Under the pieces are notes generated by a model that was given only the letters and a program-made list of their open reading frames with translations, was not told where the DNA came from and searched no databases. Source: Lachnospiraceae bacterium (GTDB lineage Bacteria > Bacillota_A > Clostridia > Lachnospirales > Lachnospiraceae). Taken from it: a stretch of DNA of 46,769 nucleotides. Each line of letters begins with the position of its first letter. Positions within the stretch are counted from its first letter, which is position 1. The translations under genes were made by a program, and so were the position numbers. The stretch spans positions 12,264-59,032 of the forward strand of contig JAQUUB010000020.1 of the NCBI GenBank assembly GCA_028694115.1. The letters are read 5' to 3'. Of the stretch, positions 32,982 through 41,962 are shown in pieces.

Positions 32982-34508
32982 ATGAATGTCGTAGCCTACT
33001 GCCGTGTTTCCACTGACAAATCTGATCAGCTTAATTCCCTTGAAACCCAGAAAAAGTTCTTTCAGGAATATTGTGAGAAATACAACTTGAACCTTGTCCA
33101 TACCTATGCAGATGAAGGAATCTCTGGGACCAAGATCAGGAACCGTAAGGAATTCCTACGTATGATGAAGGATTCAGAAAAAGGGAACTTTCAACAGGTT
33201 TTAGTAAAGGACGTCTCAAGGCTTGCCCGTAATACCGTGGACCTGCTTCAAAGTGTTCGTTCCCTACGTGCTCTGAATATAGATACAACGTTTATTACAG
33301 CGAATATGCAGACCATGGGTAACTCTGAATTTGTATTGACTCTTCTGGGGGCAGTAGCCCAGGAAGAGTCTTCTAATACATCCAAACGTATCAAGTTTGG
33401 AAAGAAAGAGAATGCAAGCAGAGGAAAAGTGCCGAATCTTGTATATGGATACGATAAAACAAATGGTGATTTTTTTAATCTTGAAATGAATCCAGAAGAA
33501 ACCAGGATTGTAAAGCAGATTTTCGACTGGTACACCGAAGGGGGGTATGGTGCTGCCCAAATTGCGAATATGCTCAATGACAAAGGAATGAAAACAAAAC
33601 GTAATTGTCAGTGGTCTCAGAATGCCATTGCCAGGATTCTGAAAAATGAGATTTATGCGGGTAGAATTGTCAATGGAAAAGAAGAGATAGCGGACTTTCT
33701 TACAGGGAATCGAAAAGAAAAGGAGGAAAGTGAATGGATGGTAACTGAACGTCCAGACCTTTCTATTATTTCACAAGAACAGTACAGACAGGCGCAAAAC
33801 ATTTTGCAGGGACGACACACGGCATTTCATCTGAGAAAGGAGCGTCAAAGCAACAAGTACCCATTCAGTACCTTAATCAAATGCTCCGACTGCGGATTCT
33901 CATTTCGACGTGTAGAAAGAAAGTATAAAAACATCTACATTTCATGGGTATGTAGTGGACGGAATGCAAATGGAACTTCCTCCTGCGAGAATAAGACCAA
34001 GGTTCCAGAAGAAGAATTAATGGAGGAAATCAAGTTATATCTGACCAATATTAATCTACAGAAGGACAAGATCATTGCTAACATTGTGAAAGAATTTCAT
34101 CGTGTTTACAAGGCAAAAGACGATAATACAGCCTATGAAAAAGAATTAACTGCAACGCAGAATAAACTGCGAAAGACCAAGGACAAGCTGACCCAGATGT
34201 TTATCGACGATCTCATCAGTAGAGCAGAGTTAAACGAGAAAATCAGCAAACTAAACGAGCAGATTGAAAAGACAGAAAATGAACTAAAAATAGTAGAATA
34301 TAACATAAGCAAAGGTGACCAGTTAGTGAGTCTGGTGAATCAGACCTTTCAGGATATGGAAGAACTATTGTCCATGGGGGAGATCACCAATGCCCAGCTC
34401 AAAAAAGTGATCAAACAGATACGAGTAAAGAAGGATGGAACCATCGATATCTATTTGAGATTGCTAAATGATATTGGATTGGATGAAGAAGTGATTCTTG
34501 CAGTTTAA
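32982..34508 (+). CDS. Large serine recombinase of the spoIIID element
   Basis: This 508-residue recombinase has a resolvase catalytic domain at about 1-145 (AYCRVSTDKSDQLNSLETQK, with the nucleophile Ser10, and ISRL-type VSRLARNTVDLL). The recombinase domain follows (GKVPNLVYGYDKT, GGYGAAQIANMLNDKGMKTK, ILKNEIYAGRIVNG), then a zinc ribbon (CSDCGF ... CSGRNANGTSSCENK) and a C-terminal coiled coil (about 355-450). Such enzymes insert and, with a directionality factor, excise DNA between short att sites. The stop lies 35 bases from the right spoIIID junction, as in SpoIVCA-type skin elements. It is the obvious enzyme for excision of the element. Confidence 0.95.
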   Translation: MNVVAYCRVSTDKSDQLNSLETQKKFFQEYCEKYNLNLVHTYADEGISGTKIRNRKEFLRMMKDSEKGNFQQVLVKDVSRLARNTVDLLQSVRSLRALNIDTTFITANMQTMGNSEFVLTLLGAVAQEESSNTSKRIKFGKKENASRGKVPNLVYGYDKTNGDFFNLEMNPEETRIVKQIFDWYTEGGYGAAQIANMLNDKGMKTKRNCQWSQNAIARILKNEIYAGRIVNGKEEIADFLTGNRKEKEESEWMVTERPDLSIISQEQYRQAQNILQGRHTAFHLRKERQSNKYPFSTLIKCSDCGFSFRRVERKYKNIYISWVCSGRNANGTSSCENKTKVPEEELMEEIKLYLTNINLQKDKIIANIVKEFHRVYKAKDDNTAYEKELTATQNKLRKTKDKLTQMFIDDLISRAELNEKISKLNEQIEKTENELKIVEYNISKGDQLVSLVNQTFQDMEELLSMGEITNAQLKKVIKQIRVKKDGTIDIYLRLLNDIGLDEEVILAV

Positions 34509-34538
34509 TAAACTTATTTCGCAACACAAAAGGCTACA

Positions 34539-34558
34539 ACCATACATAAAGATGTAAC
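34539..34558 (+). repeat. Right junction repeat (attR) of the spoIIID element
   Basis: Counterpart of 28851-28870 (17 of 20 identical, offset exactly 5,688). The shared TACAT lies at 34543-34547. The sequence to its right is the second half of spoIIID in the correct frame. Confidence 0.85.
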
Positions 34559-34688
34559 AGAACGTTTATCTATAATTAATCCTTCTCTTGCCAGGGATGC
34601 CAGAAAGGTTCTTGATGTAAATAAATCGGAACGTCATATACGTGGTGGTCTTGCAACAAGAGAAAAATATCTGCATCAGACAAAATAA
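34548..34688 (+). pseudogene. spoIIID: SpoIIID, C-terminal half (no start codon of its own)
   Basis: Reading from AAA 34548 gives KDVTERLSIINPSLARDARK and then VLDVNKSERHIRGGLATREK, ending at TAA 34686. This is the standard SpoIIID C-terminus (the ERHIRGG motif is strongly conserved). It has no start codon or ribosome binding site, so it can be translated only if joined to the first half. Joining at TACAT gives 45 + 46 = 91 codons, the normal family size, with no frameshift. The coding sequence shows no decay: no stop and no loss of conserved residues. That suggests selection still acts on it. Confidence 0.9.
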
Positions 34689-34774
34689 TGATTCTGTTGG
34701 CCTCTGCCTGCTCGAAATAATAAGAGAATATCTAATTGTATTTGTACTAGTTCTCTATAAACATGTTGGTGACA

Positions 34775-34803
34775 TTGACATTTAATATCATTTTGTATAT
34801 ACT
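34775..34803 (+). promoter_or_regulatory. Promoter of guaA
   Basis: TTGACA (34775-34780) and TATACT (34798-34803) lie 17 bp apart, about 90 bp before the guaA start. The 205-bp gap after spoIIID otherwise holds no gene and no purine riboswitch that I can recognise. Confidence 0.75.
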
Positions 34804-34893
34804 TTTTATAGATTTTTAGCACAAATACAGTTGCAGAGGCAATGAATGGTCGTGACATTCTAAAAATACAAAGCAGCTTCAGGAGGAGAACTA

Positions 34894-36435
34894 ATGAATC
34901 AGGAAATCGTAATTGTACTTGATTGTGGTGGACAATATAATCAGCTGATAGCCAGGAGAGTCAGAGAATGCAACGTATATTGTGAGGTACATCCCTATGA
35001 TCTGAGTCTTGAGAAAATAAAAGAAATCAATCCCAAAGGGATTATTATTACTGGTGGACCAAACAGTGTCTATGAAAAGGACTCTGTACTATGTGATAAA
35101 GCATTATTTGAAATGGGAATTCCAATATTAGGTATTTGCTACGGATCCCAGCTTATGGCATTTCTATTAGGAGGCAAGGTTGCAACCGCTCCAGTAAGCG
35201 AATACGGTAAAACAGAGGTACAAATAGGATTTAAGGAAACAATATTTGATGGAATTTCTGATCAAACAATTTGTTGGATGAGCCATACCGATTATATCGA
35301 AGCAGCCCCAACAGGATTTGAGATAACAGCATATACACCGGTATGCCCGGTAGCAGCAATGGAATCAAAAGAAAAGAACTTGTATGCCGTTCAGTTCCAT
35401 CCTGAGGTCGTTCATACAAAAGAAGGAACGAAAATGCTTTCCAACTTTGTCTACAATGTATGTGGATGCAAGGGTGACTGGAAGATGGATTCCTTTGTAG
35501 AGACAAGCATCAGGGAAATTAAAGAAAAAGTCGGAACTGGTAAAGTATTATGTGCTTTATCCGGTGGTGTAGATTCCTCTGTGGCAGCAGTGCTCTTATC
35601 AAAAGCAATCGGCTCACAGCTTACCTGTGTATTCGTAGATCACGGACTCTTACGTAAAGATGAAGGAGATGAAGTTGAGGCAGTCTTTGGACCAGACGGC
35701 TCCTATAATCTCAACTTTATCCGTGTGAATGCGCAAGAACGTTTCTATGAGAAACTAAAAGGTGTCGAAGAACCGGAAAGTAAACGAAAAATTATCGGAG
35801 AAGAATTTATCCGTGTATTTGAAGAAGAAGCAAAGAAAATCGGAGCCGTAGACTTCCTTGTACAAGGAACCATCTATCCCGATGTTATCGAAAGTGGCCT
35901 TGGAAAATCAGCAGTCATCAAATCCCATCACAACGTAGGCGGACTTCCTGACTGTGTAGATTTTAAAGAAATTATAGAACCACTTCGTCTCCTCTTCAAG
36001 GACGAAGTACGAAAAGCAGGACTAGAGCTTGGCATCCCAGACTATCTGGTATTCCGTCAGCCATTCCCAGGCCCAGGCCTTGGCATCCGTATCATCGGAG
36101 ATGTCACCCCTGAGAAAGTCAAAATCGTTCAGGACGCAGACTTCATCTACCGTGAGGAAATAGCCAAAGCAGGCATCGACAAAGAAATCGGCCAGTACTT
36201 CGCCGCCCTCACCAACATGCGCTCCGTAGGCGTCATGGGAGACGAGAGAACCTACGACTACGCCATCGCCCTCCGTGCCGTCACCACCAGTGATTTCATG
36301 ACCGCCGAAAGCGCCGATTTACCATGGGAAGTACTAGGTAAAGTGACAAGTAGGATTGTAAATGAAGTAAAAGGGGTTAACAGAGTGCTGTACGATTGCA
36401 CCGGAAAACCACCAGCAACGATAGAGTTTGAGTGA
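34894..36435 (+). CDS. guaA: GMP synthase (glutamine-hydrolysing)
   Basis: This 513-residue enzyme makes GMP from XMP, ATP and glutamine. The class I amidotransferase domain (about 1-195) has the nucleophile Cys82 in GICYGSQLM and the partner motif QFHPEVVHT. The ATP-pyrophosphatase domain carries [11 protein letters not shown] (about 221-231). The dimerisation domain follows, with [16 protein letters not shown] and the conserved C-terminus [17 protein letters not shown] strong ribosome binding site (AGGAGGAG) precedes ATG 34894. From about 35,800 to 36,330 the codons become much richer in third-position C than the rest of the gene. The 3' end of guaA is a well-known insertion site for genomic islands, and a mobile element begins right after it here. 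Confidence 0.97.
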   Translation: MNQEIVIVLDCGGQYNQLIARRVRECNVYCEVHPYDLSLEKIKEINPKGIIITGGPNSVYEKDSVLCDKALFEMGIPILGICYGSQLMAFLLGGKVATAPVSEYGKTEVQIGFKETIFDGISDQTICWMSHTDYIEAAPTGFEITAYTPVCPVAAMESKEKNLYAVQFHPEVVHTKEGTKMLSNFVYNVCGCKGDWKMDSFVETSIREIKEKVGTGKVLCALSGGVDSSVAAVLLSKAIGSQLTCVFVDHGLLRKDEGDEVEAVFGPDGSYNLNFIRVNAQERFYEKLKGVEEPESKRKIIGEEFIRVFEEEAKKIGAVDFLVQGTIYPDVIESGLGKSAVIKSHHNVGGLPDCVDFKEIIEPLRLLFKDEVRKAGLELGIPDYLVFRQPFPGPGLGIRIIGDVTPEKVKIVQDADFIYREEIAKAGIDKEIGQYFAALTNMRSVGVMGDERTYDYAIALRAVTTSDFMTAESADLPWEVLGKVTSRIVNEVKGVNRVLYDCTGKPPATIEFE

Positions 36436-36440
36436 CCTGA

Positions 36441-36483
36441 AAAAGCCGCAAAGCCTTATAAATCAAGGCTTTGCGGCTTTTTT
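36441..36483 (+). terminator. Strong rho-independent terminator after guaA
   Basis: A perfect 17-bp stem (AAAAGCCGCAAAGCCTT with AAGGCTTTGCGGCTTTT), a 7-nt loop and a run of T residues. Confidence 0.95.
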
Positions 36484-36503
36484 GTCAGCAAAATGTCAGC
36501 AAA
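36483..36503. repeat. TGTCAGCAAA direct repeat, candidate att/arm site
   Basis: TGTCAGCAAA occurs at 36483-36492 and again at 36494-36503, one base apart, directly after the guaA terminator. The position suggests the left end or integrase arm sites of the following element. The right end lies outside the window, so this cannot be confirmed here. Confidence 0.4.
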
Positions 36504-36817
36504 TAGGAAAAGATAATTGTGGGGGGAGTGGGTGAAATATTTTTTCTATAATGATTTACAGAATGGTTTATGAGAATAGTGATAATGTAATACTATAAGA
36601 ATACGCAATGTATATTTTTAGTTATAATAACACTTTTGGATAGATTGCATAGCAATCAATATGGATATATTTACATTGAGAAACTATTGAAACAATGGTA
36701 AAGTTATAGTATTAGATTTGAAAGAAACTAATGCTAATTGGATTTTATTGGGGTAAGCATAATTAAGATATAAAATAAAATAAGAAAAAATTTAACGTAG
36801 CAAAATGGAGGGATGTT
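36504..36817 (+). other. AT-rich gap before the STAND gene
   Basis: No gene is seen in these 314 bases. There is a small perfect hairpin (GATTGC/GCAATC, 36643-36657). TATAAT strings occur at 36547-36552 and near 36622, but no convincing -35 pairs with them. The promoter of the STAND gene should be in here. Confidence 0.4.
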
Positions 36818-39800
36818 ATGGAAAAAACACTAACTGAGAATAGATTAAGTGCTCTACTTAAGTATTCAGAAGCTGATATATGTGATTTTAAAGAAAAGAT
36901 ATATGACATAGGCGATGAAAATAGTAAAATAAGTTTTCTAAAAGATATTTTATCAATGGCCAATACTATTAGATATGAATCTGCGTATATTATTATTGGG
37001 GTTCGGCAAAAGGATGGACATAATGAATTTTTTGATGTAGATCCAAATATAGATGAGAATAATTTCAAGACTTTTATAAATGGAAATGTTGGACCTGAAC
37101 ATCTAGAATTTATATATTATAGATTTATGTATAAAAAACACTATATAGGAGTTTTTGAGATAGGTATTTCAAAATGTGGACCGTTTATTTCAAAGAAAAG
37201 TTATAAGGATAAAGTGATAGCGGGGCAAGTGTATTATAGATCTGGGTCTGTAAACTCTGAAGCTAGTGGCGAAAAAAAGCAGGAAATAGAGCGTTGGATG
37301 AAGTCATGTAAGAGTGACAATTTTAAGTTGGTTTCTAAACAATTAGAACTAGAAAACCAGGACAAATATAACTATATACTATTAATCGGAGAAGATTACC
37401 AGTATTCTAAACAACAATATGAATTAATTTCGAATATGAAATGGTCGATGGTTGTTGATTATACTAGAAATACAGCTGAGAATGGTTTGCACAGTAATTT
37501 TCATAATGAAAGAATTAGTAAACATGATCTTACGGAAATGACTAAAATTCCTAAATTCTACGAAGGAAAGACATTGTTTTGGTATATGGCTCCAAATTCA
37601 GATAAAGCCGGGACGAGTACTGTGGATACAAGAGCATGGGGGAGAAAATTCTTTAACACGGTGAATTCGTGTATTAATCAAGTTGTATCATCACTAGAAA
37701 AAAAAGTGATTTTTGTTAGTATGTATACTGGAGAATGCAAAAATTCATCTGTAAATAGTTTGGTTTCAGCAAATTCTGGGACACCTTTATTCCATAAACA
37801 TGTTGATATCTCAAGGGGTCAGGAATTTTATATAAATGATGATTCAGAATATATTGAAATTAGCTGCTTATGTGATGATGTATGTGAAGCGCTTGCTTAT
37901 AATAGAAAGCTATCTTTAAGTGAGGATGAGTATTGTTTACTTCAAGATGAACATTTTTCAGTAAGTGATCCAATATGGATACATGAAGAAATGGAGCCTT
38001 TATATGTAAGTATTGAAAAAATGGAGGGATTCCTTTTAAAAACAGGTTCATCTTATTTTCAAGGACGTAATATACAATGGAATGAACTTAACCCAAGCAT
38101 TGCTGCAGATAGAAAGAAATATAAGGAATTGATTGAGAGTGTTTCGGATAAAATAAAGAGAAATAGCACTCATTCTGATTTAATTAAAATTGACTATGAG
38201 GCAGGTGCTGGAGTTACAACTGTCATTAGAATGCTTGCTTGGTTTTTTCACGATTCAGTTCCAGTTGTTATACTAAATCATTATTCTAAGGAAGGAACAA
38301 GAGAAAGATTACGTTCATTGTGTGGTGATGTTAAGAGGAATCGTATTCTTTTAGTGATTGATATACATGATTTTGATATTCAATTGGTTAATGAGTTAAT
38401 GCGTAATTTAGATGTGGACAATACACCGGTTACAATTTTGTTTTCACGAAGACACATGGGAGGTGGAGTGGAAAACTATTTAGAGGAGCAACTTAAAGGC
38501 AATGAAATAAATGCATTTGAGTCAATATATACTAAGCAAATTGATATTTTGAACATTTCAGAAAATGTAAAAGAAAAAAGAAAAGAAGCAATAAGGAATT
38601 TACAAAATGGTGATTCGAATGCAATTACTCCTTTTGTATACGCATTATGCGCATTTGAAGATTCTTTTATTAAATTATCGGATTATGTCCGTGATCATCT
38701 TAAGGATACAAATGATATTCAAAAGAAAATTTTGCTATTTATAACTTCGGTTCACTATTACACAGGAATTGAAGTTCCAATGGTGATAGTAGAACAGATT
38801 ATAAAGAAAGAGGGCGTAAAAACATTAGAACGAATTTTATCAAAGAAGCAATTTGCGTTGTTACTTATAAGTGATGAGGGGGTAAGAACATTACATCATA
38901 GTGTATCTGGAGAACTACTTAAACAATTATGTTCTTATGGAATGACTAATGAAAAAGCATGGAAAAATAAATTAGAGTCAGCATTGATGTTGGTAATTGA
39001 AGACCTTGAATTGTTTAAGAATAATGATAAGGCAATGCGTATTTTGAAAGCTTTATTTTTGAATCAACAATTCTCTAGTAATAATGATACTGTTGAACAA
39101 AAACATTTTTCATATGCTATTGAAGATTTACCATCTGATATTGCGAAAAAAAACATATTAACATCACTTTGTAATAAATTTGATAAGAATCCATATGTTT
39201 ATAGTAATTTGGCACGTTATTATCATTACATTGAGGAGGATGAAATTCCTGCACTAGACTATATACAAAAAGCGATGGATATTGCAGAGGATTATACATT
39301 TTATCACCTTAAGGGTATTATACTTGCAAAAAAAATGAGAAATTATATTCAAAAGAATATTGAGGAAATAAATGAAGATTATCAGGCGTTTGTTAGGATG
39401 CTACATAATACATTAGAAGAAGTGGAAGCGGCATACGATAGATCTGTAGAATTAAATATCGGAAATATCGCGTCTTTTACGGCGAAAATGAATTATTTAC
39501 TATCTATTATTCGTGATGTTCAAAAAAATATTTGTTCAAATATAACAGTGTCTCAGATGATAAAAAGCGAAAAACATTCATGGTGTAATGATTATATAGC
39601 AAAAGTATATGAGACTCTCGATAATATTCGAGTAATTGATTTATATATGAATATGAACCATGAGGATACAATAATTAATTATGAGAGCCAGATTTTAAAA
39701 TTGGAAGGAAATATATCTGATGCAATAAGTGCATGGAATAATTTGCTTACAAAAGAGGATGTTTATTATCCGCCAATTAGAAAAAATTTGATATATGGTT

Positions 39801-40456
39801 ATTATCATAAGTGTAATAAGGATTGGGCTTCGCTAGACACTACGAAATATGAATATGTTAGAAAACTAATAACTGATAATATTCAAGAACAATCTGATAA
39901 TGCAAGTAATATAGTTCTATGGTTTGACTTTGTGAGACATTTTGAAAAGGACTTAAATAAAACTATAGAATATTTTCAACAATATGTAAATAACCCGGAT
40001 ATAGAGTTTTGCTATCGAGCAATGCTAACCTTTTTTGCGTATGGATTAGAAAATGAGGATAAAACATATTTAAGACGAGGTATTGAATTTAGCAATAAAT
40101 GTGAAGAGATGGCAAGAGAGAAACCTAATAGGCGTTTGTTAGTAGATGTTTATAATTCAAACGGAAAGAATTTGAAGAAAATTGAAAAATTCAAAAATTA
40201 TCTTATTAAAAGTAATGACTATAATTCAGCATTGGCTCTTGTTACTAAAGTAAAGGGTCGTATAGTAAGGATTGATAAACCAGAGGTAGGTTGGATTAAT
40301 CTGGAAGAGTTTGATATAAATATTAAGTTTAATCCAAGTTATAATCCGAAACGTATATACCGACAAACAAAAGATGAAGGTGTTAAAGTTGAATTTGTGT
40401 TAGGATTTAGAATAGAGGGTGTTTTTGCATTTTCAGTTTTAGATTTCAATTCATAA
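36818..40456 (+). CDS. Schlafen/AlbA_2-STAND NTPase-TPR protein, probable defence gene
   Basis: This 1212-residue protein starts at ATG 36818 with GGAGGG upstream. Residues about 10-165 resemble the Schlafen AlbA_2 domain: SEADICDFKEK, LKDILSMANT, AYIIIGVRQKDG and VYYRSGS. Residues about 175-400 are an unnamed alpha/beta region. A P-loop NTPase follows, with Walker A GAGVTTVIR (about 463-471) and Walker B RILLVIDIHD (Asp515), the variant seen in STAND-type defence ATPases. The part from about 750 is helical and TPR-like (YYHYIEEDEIPALDYIQKAM). The last about 65 residues look like an OB or cold-shock fold (VKGRIVRIDKPEVGWINLEE ... VKVEFVLGFRIEGVFAFSV). A sensor-ATPase-effector layout of this kind fits anti-phage proteins. 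Its base composition is more AT-rich than the neighbours, suggesting separate transfer. Confidence 0.72.
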   Translation: MEKTLTENRLSALLKYSEADICDFKEKIYDIGDENSKISFLKDILSMANTIRYESAYIIIGVRQKDGHNEFFDVDPNIDENNFKTFINGNVGPEHLEFIYYRFMYKKHYIGVFEIGISKCGPFISKKSYKDKVIAGQVYYRSGSVNSEASGEKKQEIERWMKSCKSDNFKLVSKQLELENQDKYNYILLIGEDYQYSKQQYELISNMKWSMVVDYTRNTAENGLHSNFHNERISKHDLTEMTKIPKFYEGKTLFWYMAPNSDKAGTSTVDTRAWGRKFFNTVNSCINQVVSSLEKKVIFVSMYTGECKNSSVNSLVSANSGTPLFHKHVDISRGQEFYINDDSEYIEISCLCDDVCEALAYNRKLSLSEDEYCLLQDEHFSVSDPIWIHEEMEPLYVSIEKMEGFLLKTGSSYFQGRNIQWNELNPSIAADRKKYKELIESVSDKIKRNSTHSDLIKIDYEAGAGVTTVIRMLAWFFHDSVPVVILNHYSKEGTRERLRSLCGDVKRNRILLVIDIHDFDIQLVNELMRNLDVDNTPVTILFSRRHMGGGVENYLEEQLKGNEINAFESIYTKQIDILNISENVKEKRKEAIRNLQNGDSNAITPFVYALCAFEDSFIKLSDYVRDHLKDTNDIQKKILLFITSVHYYTGIEVPMVIVEQIIKKEGVKTLERILSKKQFALLLISDEGVRTLHHSVSGELLKQLCSYGMTNEKAWKNKLESALMLVIEDLELFKNNDKAMRILKALFLNQQFSSNNDTVEQKHFSYAIEDLPSDIAKKNILTSLCNKFDKNPYVYSNLARYYHYIEEDEIPALDYIQKAMDIAEDYTFYHLKGIILAKKMRNYIQKNIEEINEDYQAFVRMLHNTLEEVEAAYDRSVELNIGNIASFTAKMNYLLSIIRDVQKNICSNITVSQMIKSEKHSWCNDYIAKVYETLDNIRVIDLYMNMNHEDTIINYESQILKLEGNISDAISAWNNLLTKEDVYYPPIRKNLIYGYYHKCNKDWASLDTTKYEYVRKLITDNIQEQSDNASNIVLWFDFVRHFEKDLNKTIEYFQQYVNNPDIEFCYRAMLTFFAYGLENEDKTYLRRGIEFSNKCEEMAREKPNRRLLVDVYNSNGKNLKKIEKFKNYLIKSNDYNSALALVTKVKGRIVRIDKPEVGWINLEEFDINIKFNPSYNPKRIYRQTKDEGVKVEFVLGFRIEGVFAFSVLDFNS

Positions 40457-40555
40457 TACTATGAATCGTATAATTGATGTGGTTATTGGATGGCGTTGAT
40501 GAAATTTATGTTGCAGTCGCTTATTGTATAGTTAAACGTATTTAAAATAGGTTCT

Positions 40556-40595
40556 AGCACTATAGATATGTAAATTATCTATAGTGCTATTTTTA
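40556..40595 (+). terminator. Terminator between STAND gene and convergent XRE gene
   Basis: A perfect 13-bp stem (AGCACTATAGATA with TATCTATAGTGCT) and a following ATTTTTAT on the + strand. It lies 15 bases from the stop of the convergent gene and may serve both. Confidence 0.85.
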
Positions 40596-40609
40596 TAAGA
40601 GGAAGGGTA

Positions 40610-41557
40610 TTATCTGATATTTACAATCGGCACATTAAATGTCTTTAGCGAATCTTCATACTGCATCTGCATAATCTTATCATCCAACATACCATCTTTG
40701 TAAGCCTTAATTATTTCTCGAACTGTATGGTTCAGCGCAGTGGACAACACAGAACTATAAAAGTAAACCCCTAACAGCGTTTCACCATCAAAAGAGTTCG
40801 TCTCCCTCTCAATCTCTATTCCGGACTTCTCCAGATAACCTACCATAGAAAGATACTCCGCATAAGCATTGGCTGCGTCTCCCGTAGCTTCTAATAATTC
40901 TGAATGTTTAAATATGGCACAGCAAACAAAGGTTCCGATACCGGATCTTTCAGGCGCTGAAGCAATCTGTATATCAAATCCACTTCTGATTAATTTTTCA
41001 AATAAAAGAATAAATTCATTAACCTTTTTTATACTATAGGTGTTATTCACAAATGGTTTGTATTTTTCCTGTACTTTAGCCGCATTCGCTTTCTCTATTT
41101 CCATAGTATCAAGTGGAAATCTGTATTTCCAAAGTAAATATTCTTTATCATCATATCCCGAATCTTCTGAATTGGATAGAAGTTGTGATTTGGCTCGGTA
41201 CCAGCTGTCGAGCTTATAATTGGTGTATCGAAATAATGGATGTGACTCGTCAAATGACAATACATACCGACCAGCTTCTTTTTCTATTACCAATCCGTGA
41301 TTTTCCTCTAATTCAAATAAGATCTGCATCAGATCTAGATCAGAATAGATATCATGATCTTTTAATGCACTTACATCTACATCAAGAGCGGCTGCAATCT
41401 CTTTTAACTTATCTTCTTTTGGAATCATTTTATGACTTTCATACTGTCGTATTCGAACATCGGCAGTAGCTGCTGAAAATCCAGCTTTGATACCAAGTTC
41501 TTTTTGAGTCATACCTCTTAGATCACGTATGGCTCTTATTTTGTGTCCAACTGACAT
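40610..41557 (-). CDS. XRE-family transcriptional regulator of the element
   Basis: On the minus strand ATG 41557 (MSVGHKIRAIRDL) is preceded by a GAGGTG site; a GTG at 41569 would add four residues and lose that site. The 315-residue product has a Cro/CI HTH at about 1-60 (IRAIRDLRGMTQKELGIKAG, IRQYESHKMIPKEDKLKEIA). About 250 further residues hold no domain I can name, and may bind a signal or mediate dimer formation. It is divergent from the Xis-like gene, and three matching palindromes lie in the shared promoter region. It is therefore likely the repressor that keeps the element quiet. Confidence 0.85.
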   Translation of the reverse strand: MSVGHKIRAIRDLRGMTQKELGIKAGFSAATADVRIRQYESHKMIPKEDKLKEIAAALDVDVSALKDHDIYSDLDLMQILFELEENHGLVIEKEAGRYVLSFDESHPLFRYTNYKLDSWYRAKSQLLSNSEDSGYDDKEYLLWKYRFPLDTMEIEKANAAKVQEKYKPFVNNTYSIKKVNEFILLFEKLIRSGFDIQIASAPERSGIGTFVCCAIFKHSELLEATGDAANAYAEYLSMVGYLEKSGIEIERETNSFDGETLLGVYFYSSVLSTALNHTVREIIKAYKDGMLDDKIMQMQYEDSLKTFNVPIVNIR

Positions 41558-41625
41558 CTCAAAAATCACCTCATTTTCTTAATGATGAACCCATTTTATC
41601 ATAGAATAAAAAAAATAGAAAGAAC

Positions 41626-41711
41626 AGAAATAAAAATATTTCTAATCTGTACTTGACAGAAATAAATATATTTCTGTATAATAAAATTCAGATAGTAATA
41701 AATTTATTTCT
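41626..41711. promoter_or_regulatory. Three-operator control region and promoter of the element
   Basis: The inverted repeat AGAAATA-N4-TATTTCT occurs at 41626-41643 and 41658-41675, and with one change at 41694-41711. Centre spacings are 32 and 36 bp, about three helical turns. The middle operator fills the spacer of a promoter with TTGACA (41653-41658) and TATAAT (41677-41682), 18 bp apart. A repressor bound there would block transcription of the rightward genes. Confidence 0.85.
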
Positions 41712-41743
41712 ATTCCAAATATTACACGAGAGGAGAGAAACGT

Positions 41744-41935
41744 ATGGAAGTGATGGAAAAACCAGTTTATGTAGATGTAAACGAGGTATGTGCTGATTGG
41801 GGAGTTTGCCGAAGCAAAGGATACGCCATTATTAAGGAATTATCGGAACGAATGAAAAAAGAAAATCCGAAGTTGCTTGTAATGAGTGGGAAAATCAACC
41901 GTATCTACTACGAAGAAGCATGTATGAAGAGGTAA
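41744..41935 (+). CDS. Small excisionase-like HTH protein
   Basis: The 63-residue product has one predicted MerR/Xis-type HTH: YVDVNEVCADWGVCRSKGYA, then IIKELSERMKKENP. It starts at ATG 41744 with AGGAG upstream. It is the first gene rightward of the three operators, the usual place for an excisionase or activator. It could direct the integrase toward excision, or control replication genes. A nearby internal ATG at 41753 is possible. Confidence 0.75.
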   Translation: MEVMEKPVYVDVNEVCADWGVCRSKGYAIIKELSERMKKENPKLLVMSGKINRIYYEEACMKR

Positions 41936-41962
41936 CTGATGATGAAGTTTAGAGAAAAGAAA

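Larger units (their letters stand above)
28855..34542 (+). mobile_element. 5,688-bp skin-like serine-recombinase element interrupting spoIIID
   Basis: The element is defined by the direct repeats at its ends and by the two halves of spoIIID outside them. All its genes point the same way as spoIIID: HipB-like, HipA, a 59-residue ORF, a UvrA-like ATPase and a large serine recombinase whose stop lies 35 bases from the right repeat. It has no phage structural genes, so it is a reduced element. Recombination between the repeats would remove 5,688 bp and yield an uninterrupted 91-codon spoIIID. The arrangement matches the sigK skin elements of Bacillus subtilis and Clostridioides difficile, where a serine recombinase next to the junction restores a mother-cell gene. 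Excision here is inferred. Confidence 0.88.

Noticed and set aside
34689..34893. Purine riboswitch before guaA
   Set aside because: The conserved loop strings are absent; only a sigma-A type promoter is visible.
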